The notes under the pieces are model-generated. The model was given only the letters and a program-made list of their open reading frames with translations, had not been told where the DNA came from and did no database searches. From NCBI RefSeq assembly GCF_001942305.1, contig NZ_MKKE01000015.1, positions 24,373 to 88,372 of the forward strand: a stretch of DNA of 64,000 nt, given 5' to 3'. The stretch is from Saccharomonospora sp. CUA-673. Its GTDB lineage: Bacteria; Actinomycetota; Actinomycetes; Mycobacteriales; Pseudonocardiaceae. Positions 1-8,797 of the stretch are shown here, piece by piece. The stretch's first letter is position 1. Every line of letters starts with the position of its first letter. The position numbers and the translations under genes were made by a program.

Positions 1-458
1 CCGGGCTCAAGCTCAACAACACGCGACTCAAGAAGTCCGAGATGGACGACGTCGTGGAGCGATCGCTGAAGTCGGCCAACCTGTGGGAAGAGGTCAAGGA
101 GCGCCTCCCGCGGCCGGGTTCGAGCCTGTCGGGTGGTCAGCAGCAGCGCCTGTGCATCGCGCGTGCGATCGCGGTGCAGCCCGACGTGCTGCTGATGGAC
201 GAACCGTGCTCCGCGCTCGACCCGATCTCCACGCAGGCCATCGAGGACCTGATGCTGGAGCTCAAGGAGAACTACACGATCGTCATCGTCACCCACAACA
301 TGCAGCAGGCTGCCCGTGTCAGCGACACGACCGGCTTCTTCAACCTGCAGGGCGTGGGCAAGCCGGGCGAGCTCGTCGAGATCGACGACACGACGAAGAT
401 CTTCTCCACCCCGAACCAGAAGGCGACCGAGGACTACATCTCCGGCCGCTTCGGCTGA
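1..458 (+). CDS. pstB: PstB, phosphate ABC transporter ATPase (3' part)
   Basis: This is the C-terminal half of the ATPase that powers the PstSCAB high-affinity phosphate importer at the inner face of the membrane. The reading frame is open from base 3, so the start and the Walker A motif lie outside the window. What remains shows the ABC signature LSGGQQQR, Walker B in [12 protein letters not shown] and the switch histidine in [14 protein letters not shown]. The PstB-typical tail ends in DYISGRFG. Neighbouring mshD and glnR match the M. tuberculosis order phoT-mshD-glnR, which supports a phosphate rather than another ABC assignment. The gene converges on btuD, with a repeat array between them. 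Confidence 0.93.
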   Translation, partial: GLKLNNTRLKKSEMDDVVERSLKSANLWEEVKERLPRPGSSLSGGQQQRLCIARAIAVQPDVLLMDEPCSALDPISTQAIEDLMLELKENYTIVIVTHNMQQAARVSDTTGFFNLQGVGKPGELVEIDDTTKIFSTPNQKATEDYISGRFG

Positions 459-464
459 CAAACC

Positions 465-653
465 GCCGTGTCAGCATCCTGCGCGGGCGTGTCAGCACTT
501 GGCGTCGCCGTGTTGGCATCTGGCGACGCCGTGTTGGCGTTTCGCGCACGGTGACGTCACGTCCCGGCGCCCCGGATTGTCAACACGGCGCCCTGGGGTG
601 CCAACACGGCGTCGTGGGGTGCCAACACGGCGTCGTGGGGTGCTGACACGGCG
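465..653. repeat. 21-bp CGTGTYRGCA array 1 (inverted halves)
   Basis: Four copies of a short unit (GCCGTGTCAGCA or GCCGTGTTGGCA) lie on the left. Four reverse-complement copies (TGCCAACACGGC or TGCTGACACGGC) lie on the right, so the whole block can fold into a long imperfect hairpin. It fills the space between the convergent pstB and btuD genes and could act as a bidirectional terminator. The same unit recurs at 18283-18389, 19694-19757, 26807-26912 and 27665-27764. Confidence 0.85.
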
Positions 654-655
654 GG

Positions 656-1465
656 TCAGGTGCGGATGAAGCGGACGTGCGGGTGGCCCTCGGGGCTCGT
701 GGTGACCTCGGCCTTGACGCTGTAGACCTGCAGGATCAGGGCCTCGGTCAGCACCTCCGCGGGGCTGCCCGCCGCGACGACGACGCCGTGGTCGAGCACG
801 ACGATGTCGTCGCAGTACATCGCGGCCAGGTTGAGGTCGTGCAGTGCGACCACGGACGTCACGGGCAGCGATGTCAGCAGGTCGAGCAGCTCGAACTGGT
901 GCTGCACGTCGAGGTGGTTCGTCGGTTCGTCGAGCAGCAGTTCCCGCGGACGTTGCGCGAGCGCGCGGGCGATCTGCACGCGCTGGCGTTCGCCGCCGGA
1001 CAGCGTCTGCCACCGCTGCCGGCCCTTGGTGGTCATGCCGGTCTGCTCGAGGGCCTCGGCGACGGCGGCCTCGTCGTCGGCCGAGGCCGACAGCCACGCC
1101 CGCCGGTGCGGCACGCGGCCGAGGCCCACGACGTCGCGCACGGTCAACGGGATCTGCGTGTCGGCGTGCTGTTCGACGACGGCCACCCGCCGGGCCAGGG
1201 TGCGCCTGCCGACGTCGCCCAGGTCGCGGCCGTCCACGGTGACGACCCCGGACGTCGGCGTCAGCACGCCGGCCAGCACGCGCAGCAATGTCGACTTGCC
1301 GGAACCGTTGGGCCCGAGAACGCCGACCGTCGACCCGGTCGCGGGCGTGAGACTCACCCCGTCGAGCACGAGCTCGCCGCCGAGCCGCCGCGACACCCGA
1401 TCCGCCGCGAGACCCTCCGCCGCGAGATCACCGCGCGGCCCGTCCCCACGTGCGCCGCCGCTCAT
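656..1465 (-). CDS. btuD: BtuD-like cobalamin ABC transporter ATPase
   Basis: This is the 269-residue ATPase of an iron-siderophore/cobalamin-type (FecCD/BtuCD) importer. Walker A GPNGSGKST is at residues 51-59, followed by the signature LSGGERQR, Walker B LLLDEPTNHLDV and a switch histidine in ALHDLNLAA. The start ATG overlaps the permease stop as ATGA, so translation is probably coupled. A longer in-frame extension reads antisense-like sequence inside the permease gene and was not used. Vitamin B12 is the inferred substrate because the operon is headed by a cobalamin riboswitch; by sequence alone a siderophore ATPase would look very similar. Confidence 0.85.
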   Translation of the reverse strand: MSGGARGDGPRGDLAAEGLAADRVSRRLGGELVLDGVSLTPATGSTVGVLGPNGSGKSTLLRVLAGVLTPTSGVVTVDGRDLGDVGRRTLARRVAVVEQHADTQIPLTVRDVVGLGRVPHRRAWLSASADDEAAVAEALEQTGMTTKGRQRWQTLSGGERQRVQIARALAQRPRELLLDEPTNHLDVQHQFELLDLLTSLPVTSVVALHDLNLAAMYCDDIVVLDHGVVVAAGSPAEVLTEALILQVYSVKAEVTTSPEGHPHVRFIRT

Positions 1466-2541
1466 CGGATACCTCGCGAGCGGTAGAGGATCAGCACGAA
1501 CGCGGGCACGCCGATCAACGCCGTGACGACGCCGACCGGCACCTCCTGCGGTTCGAGGACGGTGCGGGCGACGGTGTCGACCCACACGAGCAGTACCGCG
1601 CCGGCGAGCGCGCTCACCGGCAGCAGCCGCGCGTGCCCGGGCCCGGTGAGCAGCCGTGCGGCGTGCGGCAGGACGAGTCCGACGAAGCCGATCGCCCCGA
1701 CCGAGCTGACCAGCACGGCGGTCAGCAGTGCGGTCACCGACATCAGCACCACGCGCGTCCGCCCGACGGCGACCCCGAGCGTCGACGCCGCGTCCTCGCC
1801 GAAGGCGAACGCGTCCAGCGAGCGTGCGTACGCGCCGCACACGAGCAGCGTCCCGGCGAGCACGACCGCGCACATGAGGACCTCGGACCAGCCGGCGTTG
1901 GCCAGCGACCCGAGCAGCCAGAACAGCACGCCGCGGGTGGTCTCGGCGTCGGCGGAGGTCAGCACGATGAACGACGTCAACGCCGACAGCAGCTGCATCA
2001 CGGCCACACCGGAGAGCACGACGCGGTCGGTCGTTCCGCCGAGCGTGTGGCTCAACGTCAGCACCAGCGCGAACGACGCGACCGCGCCGAGGAACGCCCC
2101 GCCCGACATCGACAGCACGCCGCCGCCGATGCCGAGCACCACGACGAGCACCGCACCCGTGGACGCGCCGGACGAGACGCCGAGCACGAACGGATCGGCG
2201 AGCGGGTTGCGCAGCAGCGACTGCATGACGACGCCGCACACCGCGAGCCCGGCGCCGCACACGGCGGCCAGCAGCGTCCGCGGCATACGCAGGTCCCACA
2301 CGATGCCGTCGCGCAGCACCGACAGCGTCGGATCGGCGAGTCCCAGGCGCGAGAGCACGGTCGTGAACACGTCGCCGACGCCGATGTCCGCGGGCCCGAT
2401 CGTCACGGCGACGGCGATCGAGAGCAGCAGCAGACCGCTCCCGCCGAGCAGCAGTACCGCGAGCCCCGACCGGCTGGGTTCCGGCGAACCCGCCGCACCC
2501 GGAGCCGTCCCGCCCGGAGTCCGGCGCACCTTGATCGTCAT
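1462..2541 (-). CDS. btuC: BtuC-like cobalamin ABC transporter permease
   Basis: This 359-residue integral membrane protein belongs to the FecCD/BtuC family and should form the translocation channel with BtuD. About ten hydrophobic helices are visible. The family signatures VCGAGLAVCGVVMQSLLRNPLADPF (residues read in the first third) and GFVGLVLPHAARLLTG (the loop contacting the ATPase) are present. The start ATG gives MTIKVRRTPGG, 14 bases after the btuF stop; an in-frame GTG lies slightly upstream. The product ends in LYRSRGIR and overlaps btuD by four bases. Confidence 0.87.
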   Translation of the reverse strand: MTIKVRRTPGGTAPGAAGSPEPSRSGLAVLLLGGSGLLLLSIAVAVTIGPADIGVGDVFTTVLSRLGLADPTLSVLRDGIVWDLRMPRTLLAAVCGAGLAVCGVVMQSLLRNPLADPFVLGVSSGASTGAVLVVVLGIGGGVLSMSGGAFLGAVASFALVLTLSHTLGGTTDRVVLSGVAVMQLLSALTSFIVLTSADAETTRGVLFWLLGSLANAGWSEVLMCAVVLAGTLLVCGAYARSLDAFAFGEDAASTLGVAVGRTRVVLMSVTALLTAVLVSSVGAIGFVGLVLPHAARLLTGPGHARLLPVSALAGAVLLVWVDTVARTVLEPQEVPVGVVTALIGVPAFVLILYRSRGIR

Positions 2542-2555
2542 CGTCGTCCCGCGCG

Positions 2556-3623
2556 TCACTCGGCCATGCGGAACTCGCGCAGTTTCGCGGCCAGCTCCTC
2601 GGCGCCGTCGACGGTGCGGATCGTCGGGTTCAGCGACTGCCCGGACACCTCGACGTAGCGCTGCTCGCGCACGGCCGTCATGTCCTTGGTGACCGGGTGC
2701 GACTCGAGGAAATCGATCTTCGTGGCGGCCGACTCGGCGGTCTGCGAACGCCGGGTGAGGTCGCCGAGGACGATGACGTCGGGGTCGCGGTCGGCGATGT
2801 TCTCCCAGTTGATCTGCGGCCATTCGGCGTGGGTGTCGTCGAACGTGTTCTGCGCGCCGACGGCCTTCGTCATGATCCCGGGCGCTCCGCAGCAGCCCGC
2901 GAGGTACGGCGAATCGGAGTTGGCGAACCAGTACATGATCGACGTGTCGGGTGCCTCGACGTCGATGGCGCCGAGGCGGCGCTGCAGGTCGTCGATGAGC
3001 CGCTCCCCGCGGTCCTCGACGTCGAAGATCTGCGCGAGGTCGCGGATCTCGCCGTACAGCACGTCCATGGTCAACGGCGCGGTGCGCGCCCCGTCGCCTC
3101 CCGCGGCCTCGTTGTCCTTCGTGCCGCAGTCGGTGGGCGAGAGGTAGTTGGGCACGCCGAGCTCGTCGAACTGCTCGCGTGTGGCCACCCCGCCCTGGCC
3201 GAGGGTGGCGGCGAACGACCCGGCGACGAAGTCCGGTTCGGCCTCGAGCACCGATTCGAACGACGGCATGTTCTCGGCCAGCCGCGGCAGGTCGTCGGCG
3301 GCCTCGCGCAGGTGCGGCAGCACCGGATCGGTCCACATCGACGTGCCGACGATGCGGTCCCCGAGCCCGAGCGAGAGCAGCAGTTCGGTGCTGGCCTGGT
3401 TCAGGGCGACGACGCGCTGCGGCGGTTCGTGCACCTCGGTGGTGTGGCCGCAGTTCTCGATGGTGCGCGGATAGCCCTCGGCGGCGGCCTCGCGGTCCTC
3501 GGCCGGGCCCGCGCCACAGGCGGCGAGTGGGGCGGCCAGCAGGAGCGTCAGCGCGGCGGCGGGGACGGTTCGAGCGGTGAGCGACCGGATCGGCACGGTG
3601 TTCCTTGGGCGTCGAGGGCTCAT
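2556..3623 (-). CDS. btuF: BtuF-like cobalamin-binding lipoprotein
   Basis: This is the substrate-binding component of the importer, 355 residues from the chosen ATG. An N-terminal hydrophobic segment ends in the lipobox LAAC, so the protein is secreted and lipid-anchored. The mature part is a class III (helical-backbone) periplasmic binding fold, with PPQRVVALNQASTELLLSLG starting the first lobe. A GTG 27 bases further in is an alternative start. The frame stays open upstream through the riboswitch, and that extension is not protein. First gene of the btuFCD operon. Confidence 0.85.
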   Translation of the reverse strand: MSPRRPRNTVPIRSLTARTVPAAALTLLLAAPLAACGAGPAEDREAAAEGYPRTIENCGHTTEVHEPPQRVVALNQASTELLLSLGLGDRIVGTSMWTDPVLPHLREAADDLPRLAENMPSFESVLEAEPDFVAGSFAATLGQGGVATREQFDELGVPNYLSPTDCGTKDNEAAGGDGARTAPLTMDVLYGEIRDLAQIFDVEDRGERLIDDLQRRLGAIDVEAPDTSIMYWFANSDSPYLAGCCGAPGIMTKAVGAQNTFDDTHAEWPQINWENIADRDPDVIVLGDLTRRSQTAESAATKIDFLESHPVTKDMTAVREQRYVEVSGQSLNPTIRTVDGAEELAAKLREFRMAE

Positions 3624-3664
3624 GCGCGGAGCCCGAATCGGACCGGGGGCCGGTTCGTCGGCGA

Positions 3665-3850
3665 ACCGGGGCCAGCAGGTCTTCGGACTCGGGGTCGTCC
3701 GGCCGGAACGCCTTCCCGGGCGCCGCGCGGGCGTCCAGTGGCTCACCAGGTCAGAGCTGGCGTTGTCCCGGCCGTCGCCCTTACCGCTGCGCGTCAGTTC
3801 CGGATTCGCACCGGATTCCCTGACCCACGTGCGTGGGTGCGACTGGCCGC
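3665..3850 (-). promoter_or_regulatory. Cobalamin (AdoCbl) riboswitch
   Basis: Read on the minus strand, this leader carries the conserved cobalamin riboswitch blocks in order: GGGAATCCGGTGCGAATCC, AACTGACGCGCAGCGGTAA, the B12-box-like GAGCCACTGG, GGGAAGGCG, and a 3' block CGAGTCCGAAGACCTGC. The last block ends about 50 bases before the btuF start. Such elements shut off B12 uptake or synthesis genes when the vitamin is abundant. The exact outer P1 helix ends are estimated. Confidence 0.93.
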
Positions 3851-3897
3851 TCGCGACGCTACCACCGCGCTCGCCGTCGGAGGCCGTTCGTGACAGC

Positions 3898-4818
3898 TCA
3901 CACGGTGTCGGCGGTGCCGTACTGGACGTCGACCTCGTAGGGCGTGAAACCGAGCCGCCGGTAGACGGCCACGGCGGGTTCGTTGTCGCCCTCGACGTAG
4001 AGGATCACCTGCTCGAGACCGCGTTCGCGCAGGTGACGCAGGCCCGCGAGGGTCAGCGCGCGGCCGAGCCCGCCGCCCTGCGCGGCCGGGTCGACGCCCA
4101 CGACGTACACCTCGCCGGCCGCCTTGCCGCCGAACTTCGCCGGGTTCGGCGGGTGGACCTTCGTCCAGTGGAAGCCGATGACCGTGCCGTCGCGTTCGGC
4201 GAGGAACAGCCCGTCGGGGTCGAACCACGACTCGGACTCGGTCGCGGTCAGCTCGGCCACGGTGAGTGCGCCCTGCTCGGGGTGCCAGTCGAAGGCCTTG
4301 GCGTTGACGTCGATCAGCGCCTGTTCGTCGACGCCGGGCCGGAACGTGCGCAGCGTGACGCCGTCGGGCAGCGTCGGCTCGGGCCAGTCCGCACCCTCGA
4401 CGTCGACGTGCATGATCAGCAGCTCGCGCGCACGGGCGAGCCCGAACCGCTCGGCCAACGTCGCCGCACCCGCCTGGTCGCCGTGCGCCCAGAGGCGCAG
4501 GTTGCGCGGGTACTCGGCCAGCAGCGCCTCCCCGAGCGCGCCGCCGAGACCGGTGAGCCGATGGTCGGGGTGGATGACGAGCTCGGCGACCTTCCTGCCG
4601 AACGAGTCCCCGCCGACGTCGACGTGCGCGACGCCCACGACCCGGTCGCCGGCCGTGGCCAGCAGCATCCGGCCGCCGTCGAACTCGCCCGGCAGTGGTC
4701 CGCCGGGTTCGATCTCGGGCTTGCCGTCGATGTCCCGGGCGGCGGTCAGCAGCGCGTGCACCGCGGCGGTGCGCGCCTCACCGAGGTCCGCGACCTTGTC
4801 GACCCATTCCAGCTCCAT
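3898..4818 (-). CDS. mshD: Mycothiol synthase MshD
   Basis: MshD acetylates Cys-GlcN-Ins with acetyl-CoA in the last step of mycothiol synthesis, in the cytosol. The 306-residue product has the family's two tandem GNAT domains. The C-terminal one shows the acetyl-CoA loop AAQGGGLGRALT and the ending RRLGFTPYEVDVQYGT that is typical of MshD. The length matches the family (about 300). It lies downstream of glnR in the same direction, as in M. tuberculosis. The ATG start yields MELEWVDKV. Confidence 0.95.
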   Translation of the reverse strand: MELEWVDKVADLGEARTAAVHALLTAARDIDGKPEIEPGGPLPGEFDGGRMLLATAGDRVVGVAHVDVGGDSFGRKVAELVIHPDHRLTGLGGALGEALLAEYPRNLRLWAHGDQAGAATLAERFGLARARELLIMHVDVEGADWPEPTLPDGVTLRTFRPGVDEQALIDVNAKAFDWHPEQGALTVAELTATESESWFDPDGLFLAERDGTVIGFHWTKVHPPNPAKFGGKAAGEVYVVGVDPAAQGGGLGRALTLAGLRHLRERGLEQVILYVEGDNEPAVAVYRRLGFTPYEVDVQYGTADTV

Positions 4819-4867
4819 GTCCGCCAGGCTAATGCGGGGCGCGGCTGCGGGGTCGGCCGATTCGGTG

Positions 4868-5653
4868 TCAGCGCCCGGAGTACTCGCCGACGTCGTCGGA
4901 CTCGGCGAAGGTGAGGCCGGCGGGCGAGGCGGGCCCTCCTGCGCCGGGGTTGCCTCCTTTGGTCGGACCGCTCGACTTCGCCGGGCGTTCGAACTTGTAG
5001 CCGACGTTGCGGACGGTGCCGATCATCTGCTCGTGCTCGGGGCCGAGCTTGGCGCGCAACCGTCGCACGTGGACGTCGACCGTCCGGGTGCCGCCGAAGA
5101 AGTCGTAACCCCACACCTCCTGCAGCAGCTGGGCGCGCGTGAAGACACGGCCCGCGTGCTGGGCGAGGTACTTGAGGAGCTCGAACTCCTTGTAGGTCAG
5201 TTCGAGGGTGCGCTTGCGCAGGCGCGCGGTGTAGGTGGCCTCGTCGATCACGAGATCGCCGACGCGCAGCTCGGCGTCGACCTGCGGGGTGCCGCCGTCG
5301 CGGGTGGTCGCCAGGCGCAGCCGTGCGTCGACCTCGGCCGGGCCGGCGGTGGGCAGCAGGATGTCGTCGGTGCGCCACTCGGAGCTGACCGCGACCAGTC
5401 CGCCCTCGCCGACGACGGCGATGACCGGGGTCGTGGCGTCCTCGTCGCCCGCGCCCTTGAGCAGCCGGCTCAGGCTCTTGGCCGAGGCCAGGTCGCTTCT
5501 CGCGTCGAGCAGGATGACGTCCCGGTGCCCTGCGTCCAGCAACGCGGTGACCTCGGGAGCGCGCACGCGTACCGTGTGCGGCAGCAGGTCGAGAGCAGGA
5601 AGCACCGAGGTGGCGTCGGATTCCGCAGTGAGTACCAGCAAGTCCAGGCTCAT
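4868..5653 (-). CDS. glnR: GlnR, OmpR-family nitrogen regulator
   Basis: GlnR is the global nitrogen regulator of actinomycetes. The 261-residue protein has an atypical receiver domain (residues about 1-120, aspartate in VILLDARSD). A winged-helix DNA-binding domain follows, with the near-invariant GlnR stretches [15 protein letters not shown] and [22 protein letters not shown]-containing in-frame extension exists, but the ATG giving MSLDLLVLT fits known GlnR starts and length. The C-terminal 30 residues are a poorly conserved Gly/Pro-rich tail. It is divergent from lmeA and shares a 240-bp promoter region with it. Confidence 0.93.
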   Translation of the reverse strand: MSLDLLVLTAESDATSVLPALDLLPHTVRVRAPEVTALLDAGHRDVILLDARSDLASAKSLSRLLKGAGDEDATTPVIAVVGEGGLVAVSSEWRTDDILLPTAGPAEVDARLRLATTRDGGTPQVDAELRVGDLVIDEATYTARLRKRTLELTYKEFELLKYLAQHAGRVFTRAQLLQEVWGYDFFGGTRTVDVHVRRLRAKLGPEHEQMIGTVRNVGYKFERPAKSSGPTKGGNPGAGGPASPAGLTFAESDDVGEYSGR

Positions 5654-5780
5654 CGCCACCGCCTCACAGTTTTCGATCGCCTCGAGGACACCCCGGGCAG
5701 GTCTTCGGTGACAATAACCCCACCGGGACGTAGGTGTCTGCGGCCGTGAAACCGGCATCACACAATGGGGAGTTCACGAT

Positions 5781-5830
5781 CCGGTTACCCGCCCATCCCC
5801 GGCCGGTCGGCCGCCGGCCCCCGGTTACCC
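5781..5830. promoter_or_regulatory. Direct repeat CCGGTTACCC in the glnR/lmeA promoter region
   Basis: The decamer CCGGTTACCC occurs at 5781-5790 and again at 5821-5830, exactly 40 bp apart on the same face of the helix, in the divergent promoter region. It could be a binding site for a dimeric regulator. No factor can be assigned. Confidence 0.35.
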
Positions 5831-5893
5831 CTAGAGTCCCCTGCTCAGAGCCCCGTACGCGCTGAGCCGAACAGAAGCCGAGTGAGACCCGCC

Positions 5894-6823
5894 GTGAGTG
5901 ACCCCGTGTCCCAGCAGCCCCAGCCGTCCAAGCGCCGTTCCGGACGACGCGTGCGCCGGATCATCACGGTTCTGGTGCTGGTCGTCGGCGTGCTCGTCGC
6001 CGTCGACTTCGGCGCCGCGACGTTCGCCGAGCACACCGTCTCCCAGCAGGGCAAGGACCAGTTGGGCGTCGAGAACGCCCCCGAGGTCGGCATCCACGGC
6101 TTCCCGTTCCTCACCCAGGCCATCGGCGGCAACTACGGCCGCATCACGGTGGAGGCCAAGTCGGTGCCGGTGCAGGACATGCTGCGTGACGTCGACGTCA
6201 AGGCCGAGTTGCGCGACGTCGACGCTCCGCTGACCGACCTGACCGAGGGCAATGTCGACAACGTCAACATCGGCGAGGTCGACGGCGAGGTGACGCTCAA
6301 GGCCAGCGACATCAACCAGATCAGCCCCCTCGACAACATCGAGGACCTGCGGATCGCGCCGTCCAGCGAGGCGTACGTGCGTCACGGCGACGGCGCGGGC
6401 GCCCAGGCGCAGGAGACCGACGGCGACGACTCCGCCAACACCGGCGGCGACTCGAACGGCGAGAACGGTGAGGTCGGCGCCGACGGCGAGGACAACGACG
6501 ACGCCTCGGCCGGCATCCGGCTGTCCGGCAAGGTGAAGCTCGCCGGCCAGGAGTTGGAGATCTACGCGTTCGCCATGATCCGCCTGTCCGGCACGACCGT
6601 CGAGATCACGCCGCAGCGCCTGCAGTTCGGGAATGACCGCGAGACGACGGTTGTTCCCCAGGCTGTGCAGCAGCAGCTGCTGCCGAGCTTCGAGGCCGAC
6701 ATCAACACCGGCGACCTGCCGTTCACGGTGACCCCGACCGGTGTCGAGGTCGGCAACGACAGCATCACGGTGAAGGGCAACGCGAAGGACGTCGTCTTCG
6801 GGGACGCGGCGATCACGCGGTAG
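5894..6823 (+). CDS. lmeA: LmeA-like DUF2993 protein
   Basis: This is a homologue of mycobacterial LmeA (Rv0817c), a DUF2993 cell-envelope protein needed for lipomannan elongation. The product is 309 residues from the GTG start VSDPVSQQ. A basic N-terminus (KRRSGRRVRRI) is followed by one transmembrane segment (VLVLVVGVLVAVDFGAATF), so the bulk is extracytoplasmic. The signature GIHGFPFLTQAIGGNYGRI is present. A strongly acidic, Gly/Asn-rich insertion of about 40 residues interrupts the domain in the middle and is not typical of the family. An upstream in-frame start exists but runs through the promoter region. Confidence 0.85.
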   Translation: MSDPVSQQPQPSKRRSGRRVRRIITVLVLVVGVLVAVDFGAATFAEHTVSQQGKDQLGVENAPEVGIHGFPFLTQAIGGNYGRITVEAKSVPVQDMLRDVDVKAELRDVDAPLTDLTEGNVDNVNIGEVDGEVTLKASDINQISPLDNIEDLRIAPSSEAYVRHGDGAGAQAQETDGDDSANTGGDSNGENGEVGADGEDNDDASAGIRLSGKVKLAGQELEIYAFAMIRLSGTTVEITPQRLQFGNDRETTVVPQAVQQQLLPSFEADINTGDLPFTVTPTGVEVGNDSITVKGNAKDVVFGDAAITR

Positions 6824-6851
6824 CCCGCGGGCGAGGCAGGCAGGAGGGCTC

Positions 6852-7325
6852 GTGACGGGACAGTGGGGCCTCATCGCGGCCCTGGTCACCGTGGTGGCCG
6901 CCGTGGGCGTGGGCCTGCTGCTGCGTGCGCGCAACGGGAGGGTACGGATGACCGCGACCTCGACGACCGGGACGACGCCGACGACCGTGCCGGCCTCCGA
7001 CGTTCCCGCCGAGGTGCGCGGGGCGCTGGCCGAGGGGTCGGTGACGCTCGTGCAGATCTCGACGACCTTCTGCGCGCCCTGCCGGCACACGCGGGCCCTG
7101 CTCGGTCACGTCGCCGAACACACTCCCGGCCTGCACCACGTCGACCTCGACGTCACCGACAAACCCGAGATCGCGCGCGATCTCGGCGTGCTGCGCACGC
7201 CCACCACGATCGCCTACTCGGCCACCGGGGCCGAACTGCTCAGGGTGTCCGGGGTGCCGAGCAAGGATGCGCTGCTCGACGCCCTCGAACCGGCCCTGGC
7301 CGAGACGTCTCGTCCCACAGACTGA
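6852..7325 (+). CDS. thiX: Membrane-anchored thioredoxin-like protein (ThiX)
   Basis: This 157-residue protein has an N-terminal membrane anchor (LIAALVTVVAAVGVGLLL) and a thioredoxin fold with the active site FCAPCRHT. The cis-proline region LRTPTTIAY follows. It is the positional homologue of M. tuberculosis ThiX (Rv0816c), which sits between the LmeA gene and the cysA2/sseC2 sulfur genes. The GTG start is preceded by a strong ribosome-binding site (CAGGAGG). Confidence 0.88.
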   Translation: MTGQWGLIAALVTVVAAVGVGLLLRARNGRVRMTATSTTGTTPTTVPASDVPAEVRGALAEGSVTLVQISTTFCAPCRHTRALLGHVAEHTPGLHHVDLDVTDKPEIARDLGVLRTPTTIAYSATGAELLRVSGVPSKDALLDALEPALAETSRPTD

Positions 7326-7420
7326 ACACGGTTCCCGCGCCGAGGGAGCCTGAGTAGGCTCGGCGACACCTGATCGACCACCGCCGGCGCCGACCCGGGC
7401 CGGCGATTCCAGGAGGTGTC

Positions 7421-7858
7421 ATGTCCGCCCCGCAGCAGGTCGATCCGCGCGGTCCCCGGTTCGCCGCGGCCGTCACGTCGGCCGTGCTGGTGATCGTGCT
7501 GGCCACCGGGTGGTGGCCGCTGCTGGCGGCCCAGACGGTGGTGTTCGCGATCGGTGCGTTCGTGGGGCTGCGGCCCGCCCCGTACGCGGTGCTGTACCGG
7601 GTGCTCGTGGCGCCGCGGTTGCAGCCGACCGACGAACGCGAGGACGTCGCACCCCTCCGGTTCGCCCAGGCGGTGGGATTCGCGTTCGCGCTGGTGGGAA
7701 CCATCGGGTATGCCAGTGGCGTGCTCGCGCTCGGCGTCGTCGCCACGGCCCTCGCACTGTTCGCCGCGTTGCTCAACGCGGTGTTCAACTTCTGCCTGGG
7801 CTGTGAGATGTACCTGCTGGCCAAACGGTTCGCGCCGCGAGCGGGCAGTGCTTCCTAG
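7421..7858 (+). CDS. DUF4395 membrane protein
   Basis: A 145-residue DUF4395 protein with about four transmembrane segments. The conserved C-terminal cysteine motif NFCLGCEMYLLAKR is present. Such proteins are commonly encoded between a thioredoxin and a rhodanese-type sulfurtransferase, as here, which suggests a role in envelope thiol or sulfur chemistry. The ATG is preceded by AGGAGGTGTC. Confidence 0.85.
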   Translation: MSAPQQVDPRGPRFAAAVTSAVLVIVLATGWWPLLAAQTVVFAIGAFVGLRPAPYAVLYRVLVAPRLQPTDEREDVAPLRFAQAVGFAFALVGTIGYASGVLALGVVATALALFAALLNAVFNFCLGCEMYLLAKRFAPRAGSAS

Positions 7859-7951
7859 AGCACCTTCCTGGACAACACCCGAGCACACGACACACAAGGC
7901 AGCAGGCCGGAAGACAAGGCCACCGAGAAAGAAGAAAGAGAGTGCCGCTCC

Positions 7952-8796
7952 ATGAGCCGTGAAGACGTCCTGGTCACAACGCAGTGGGCCGAGGAGAACC
8001 TCGACACCTCCGGTGTCGTGTTCGCCGAGGTCGACGAGGACACGACCGCGTACGACGGTGGCCACATCCGCGGCGCCGTGAAGATCGACTGGAAGAACGA
8101 GCTGCAGGACCCGGTTCGTCGCGACTTCGTCGACAAGGCCGGTTTCGAGAAGCTGCTGTCGTCGAAGGGCATCTCGAACGATGACCTGGTGATCCTCTAC
8201 GGCGGCAACAACAACTGGTTCGCCGCGTACGCGTACTGGTACTTCAAGCTCTACGGCCACGACAAGGTCAAGCTGCTCGACGGCGGCCGCAAGAAGTGGG
8301 AGCTGGACGGCCGCGAGCTCGTCAAGGACGTGCCGGAGCGCGCCACCACGACCTACCAGGCCAGCGACCAGGACCTGAACCTGCGCGCCTTCCGCGACGA
8401 GGTCGTCGACGCGATCAACACGAAGAACCTGGTCGACGTGCGTTCGCCCGACGAGTTCTCCGGCAAGCTGCTCGCTCCGGCGCACCTGCCGCAGGAGTCG
8501 GCGCAGCGCGGCGGCCACATCCCGTCGCGCTGAACGTGCCGTGGGCGCAGACCGCCAACGAGGACGGCACGTTCAAGACGGCCGAGGAGCTCAAGGAGCT
8601 CTACGAGGAGGCCGGCCTCGACACGTCGAAGGCCACCATCGCCTACTGCCGCATCGGCGAGCGCTCCAGCCACACGTGGTTCGCGCTGCGCGAGCTGATG
8701 GGCCTGCAGGACGTGAAGAACTACGACGGCTCGTGGACCGAGTACGGCTCGCTGGTCGGCGTCCCGGTCGAGACCGGCGCGAACGAAGGGAAGTGA
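7952..8796 (+). pseudogene. cysA: Thiosulfate/3-mercaptopyruvate sulfurtransferase, frameshifted
   Basis: This is a two-domain rhodanese of the CysA2/SseA type, which transfers sulfane sulfur from thiosulfate or mercaptopyruvate. The frame breaks near 8526: the first 190 residues end at HIPSR-stop, and the expected continuation [11 protein letters not shown] is in another frame. Restoring one G in CCGTCGCGCTG gives a single 281-residue protein, the normal family length. The second domain carries the active-site loop [12 protein letters not shown]. Because only one base is missing, and the same defect recurs across the window, the gene is probably functional in the organism. It is followed immediately by sseC. 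Confidence 0.87.
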
Positions 8797-8797
8797 C

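Noticed and set aside
465..653. Possible CRISPR array
   Set aside because: The conserved core is only 10-11 bp, spacers are about 10 bp and themselves similar, orientation flips inside arrays, and there are no cas genes.
1462..2658. Long open frames antisense to btuC, glnR, the surface protein, UvrA-like and others
   Set aside because: In GC-rich DNA codon bias keeps opposite frames open. Their translations are Arg/Ala/His-rich, lack family motifs and lie opposite genes with clear domains.
3624..3746. N-terminal extension of BtuF
   Set aside because: The open frame reads the 3' half of the cobalamin riboswitch; the conserved RNA blocks explain the sequence better than protein.
7859..7951. 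Cysteine-attenuation leader peptide before the sulfurtransferase, as in mycobacteria
   Set aside because: No short frame with clustered Cys codons is present in this gap.
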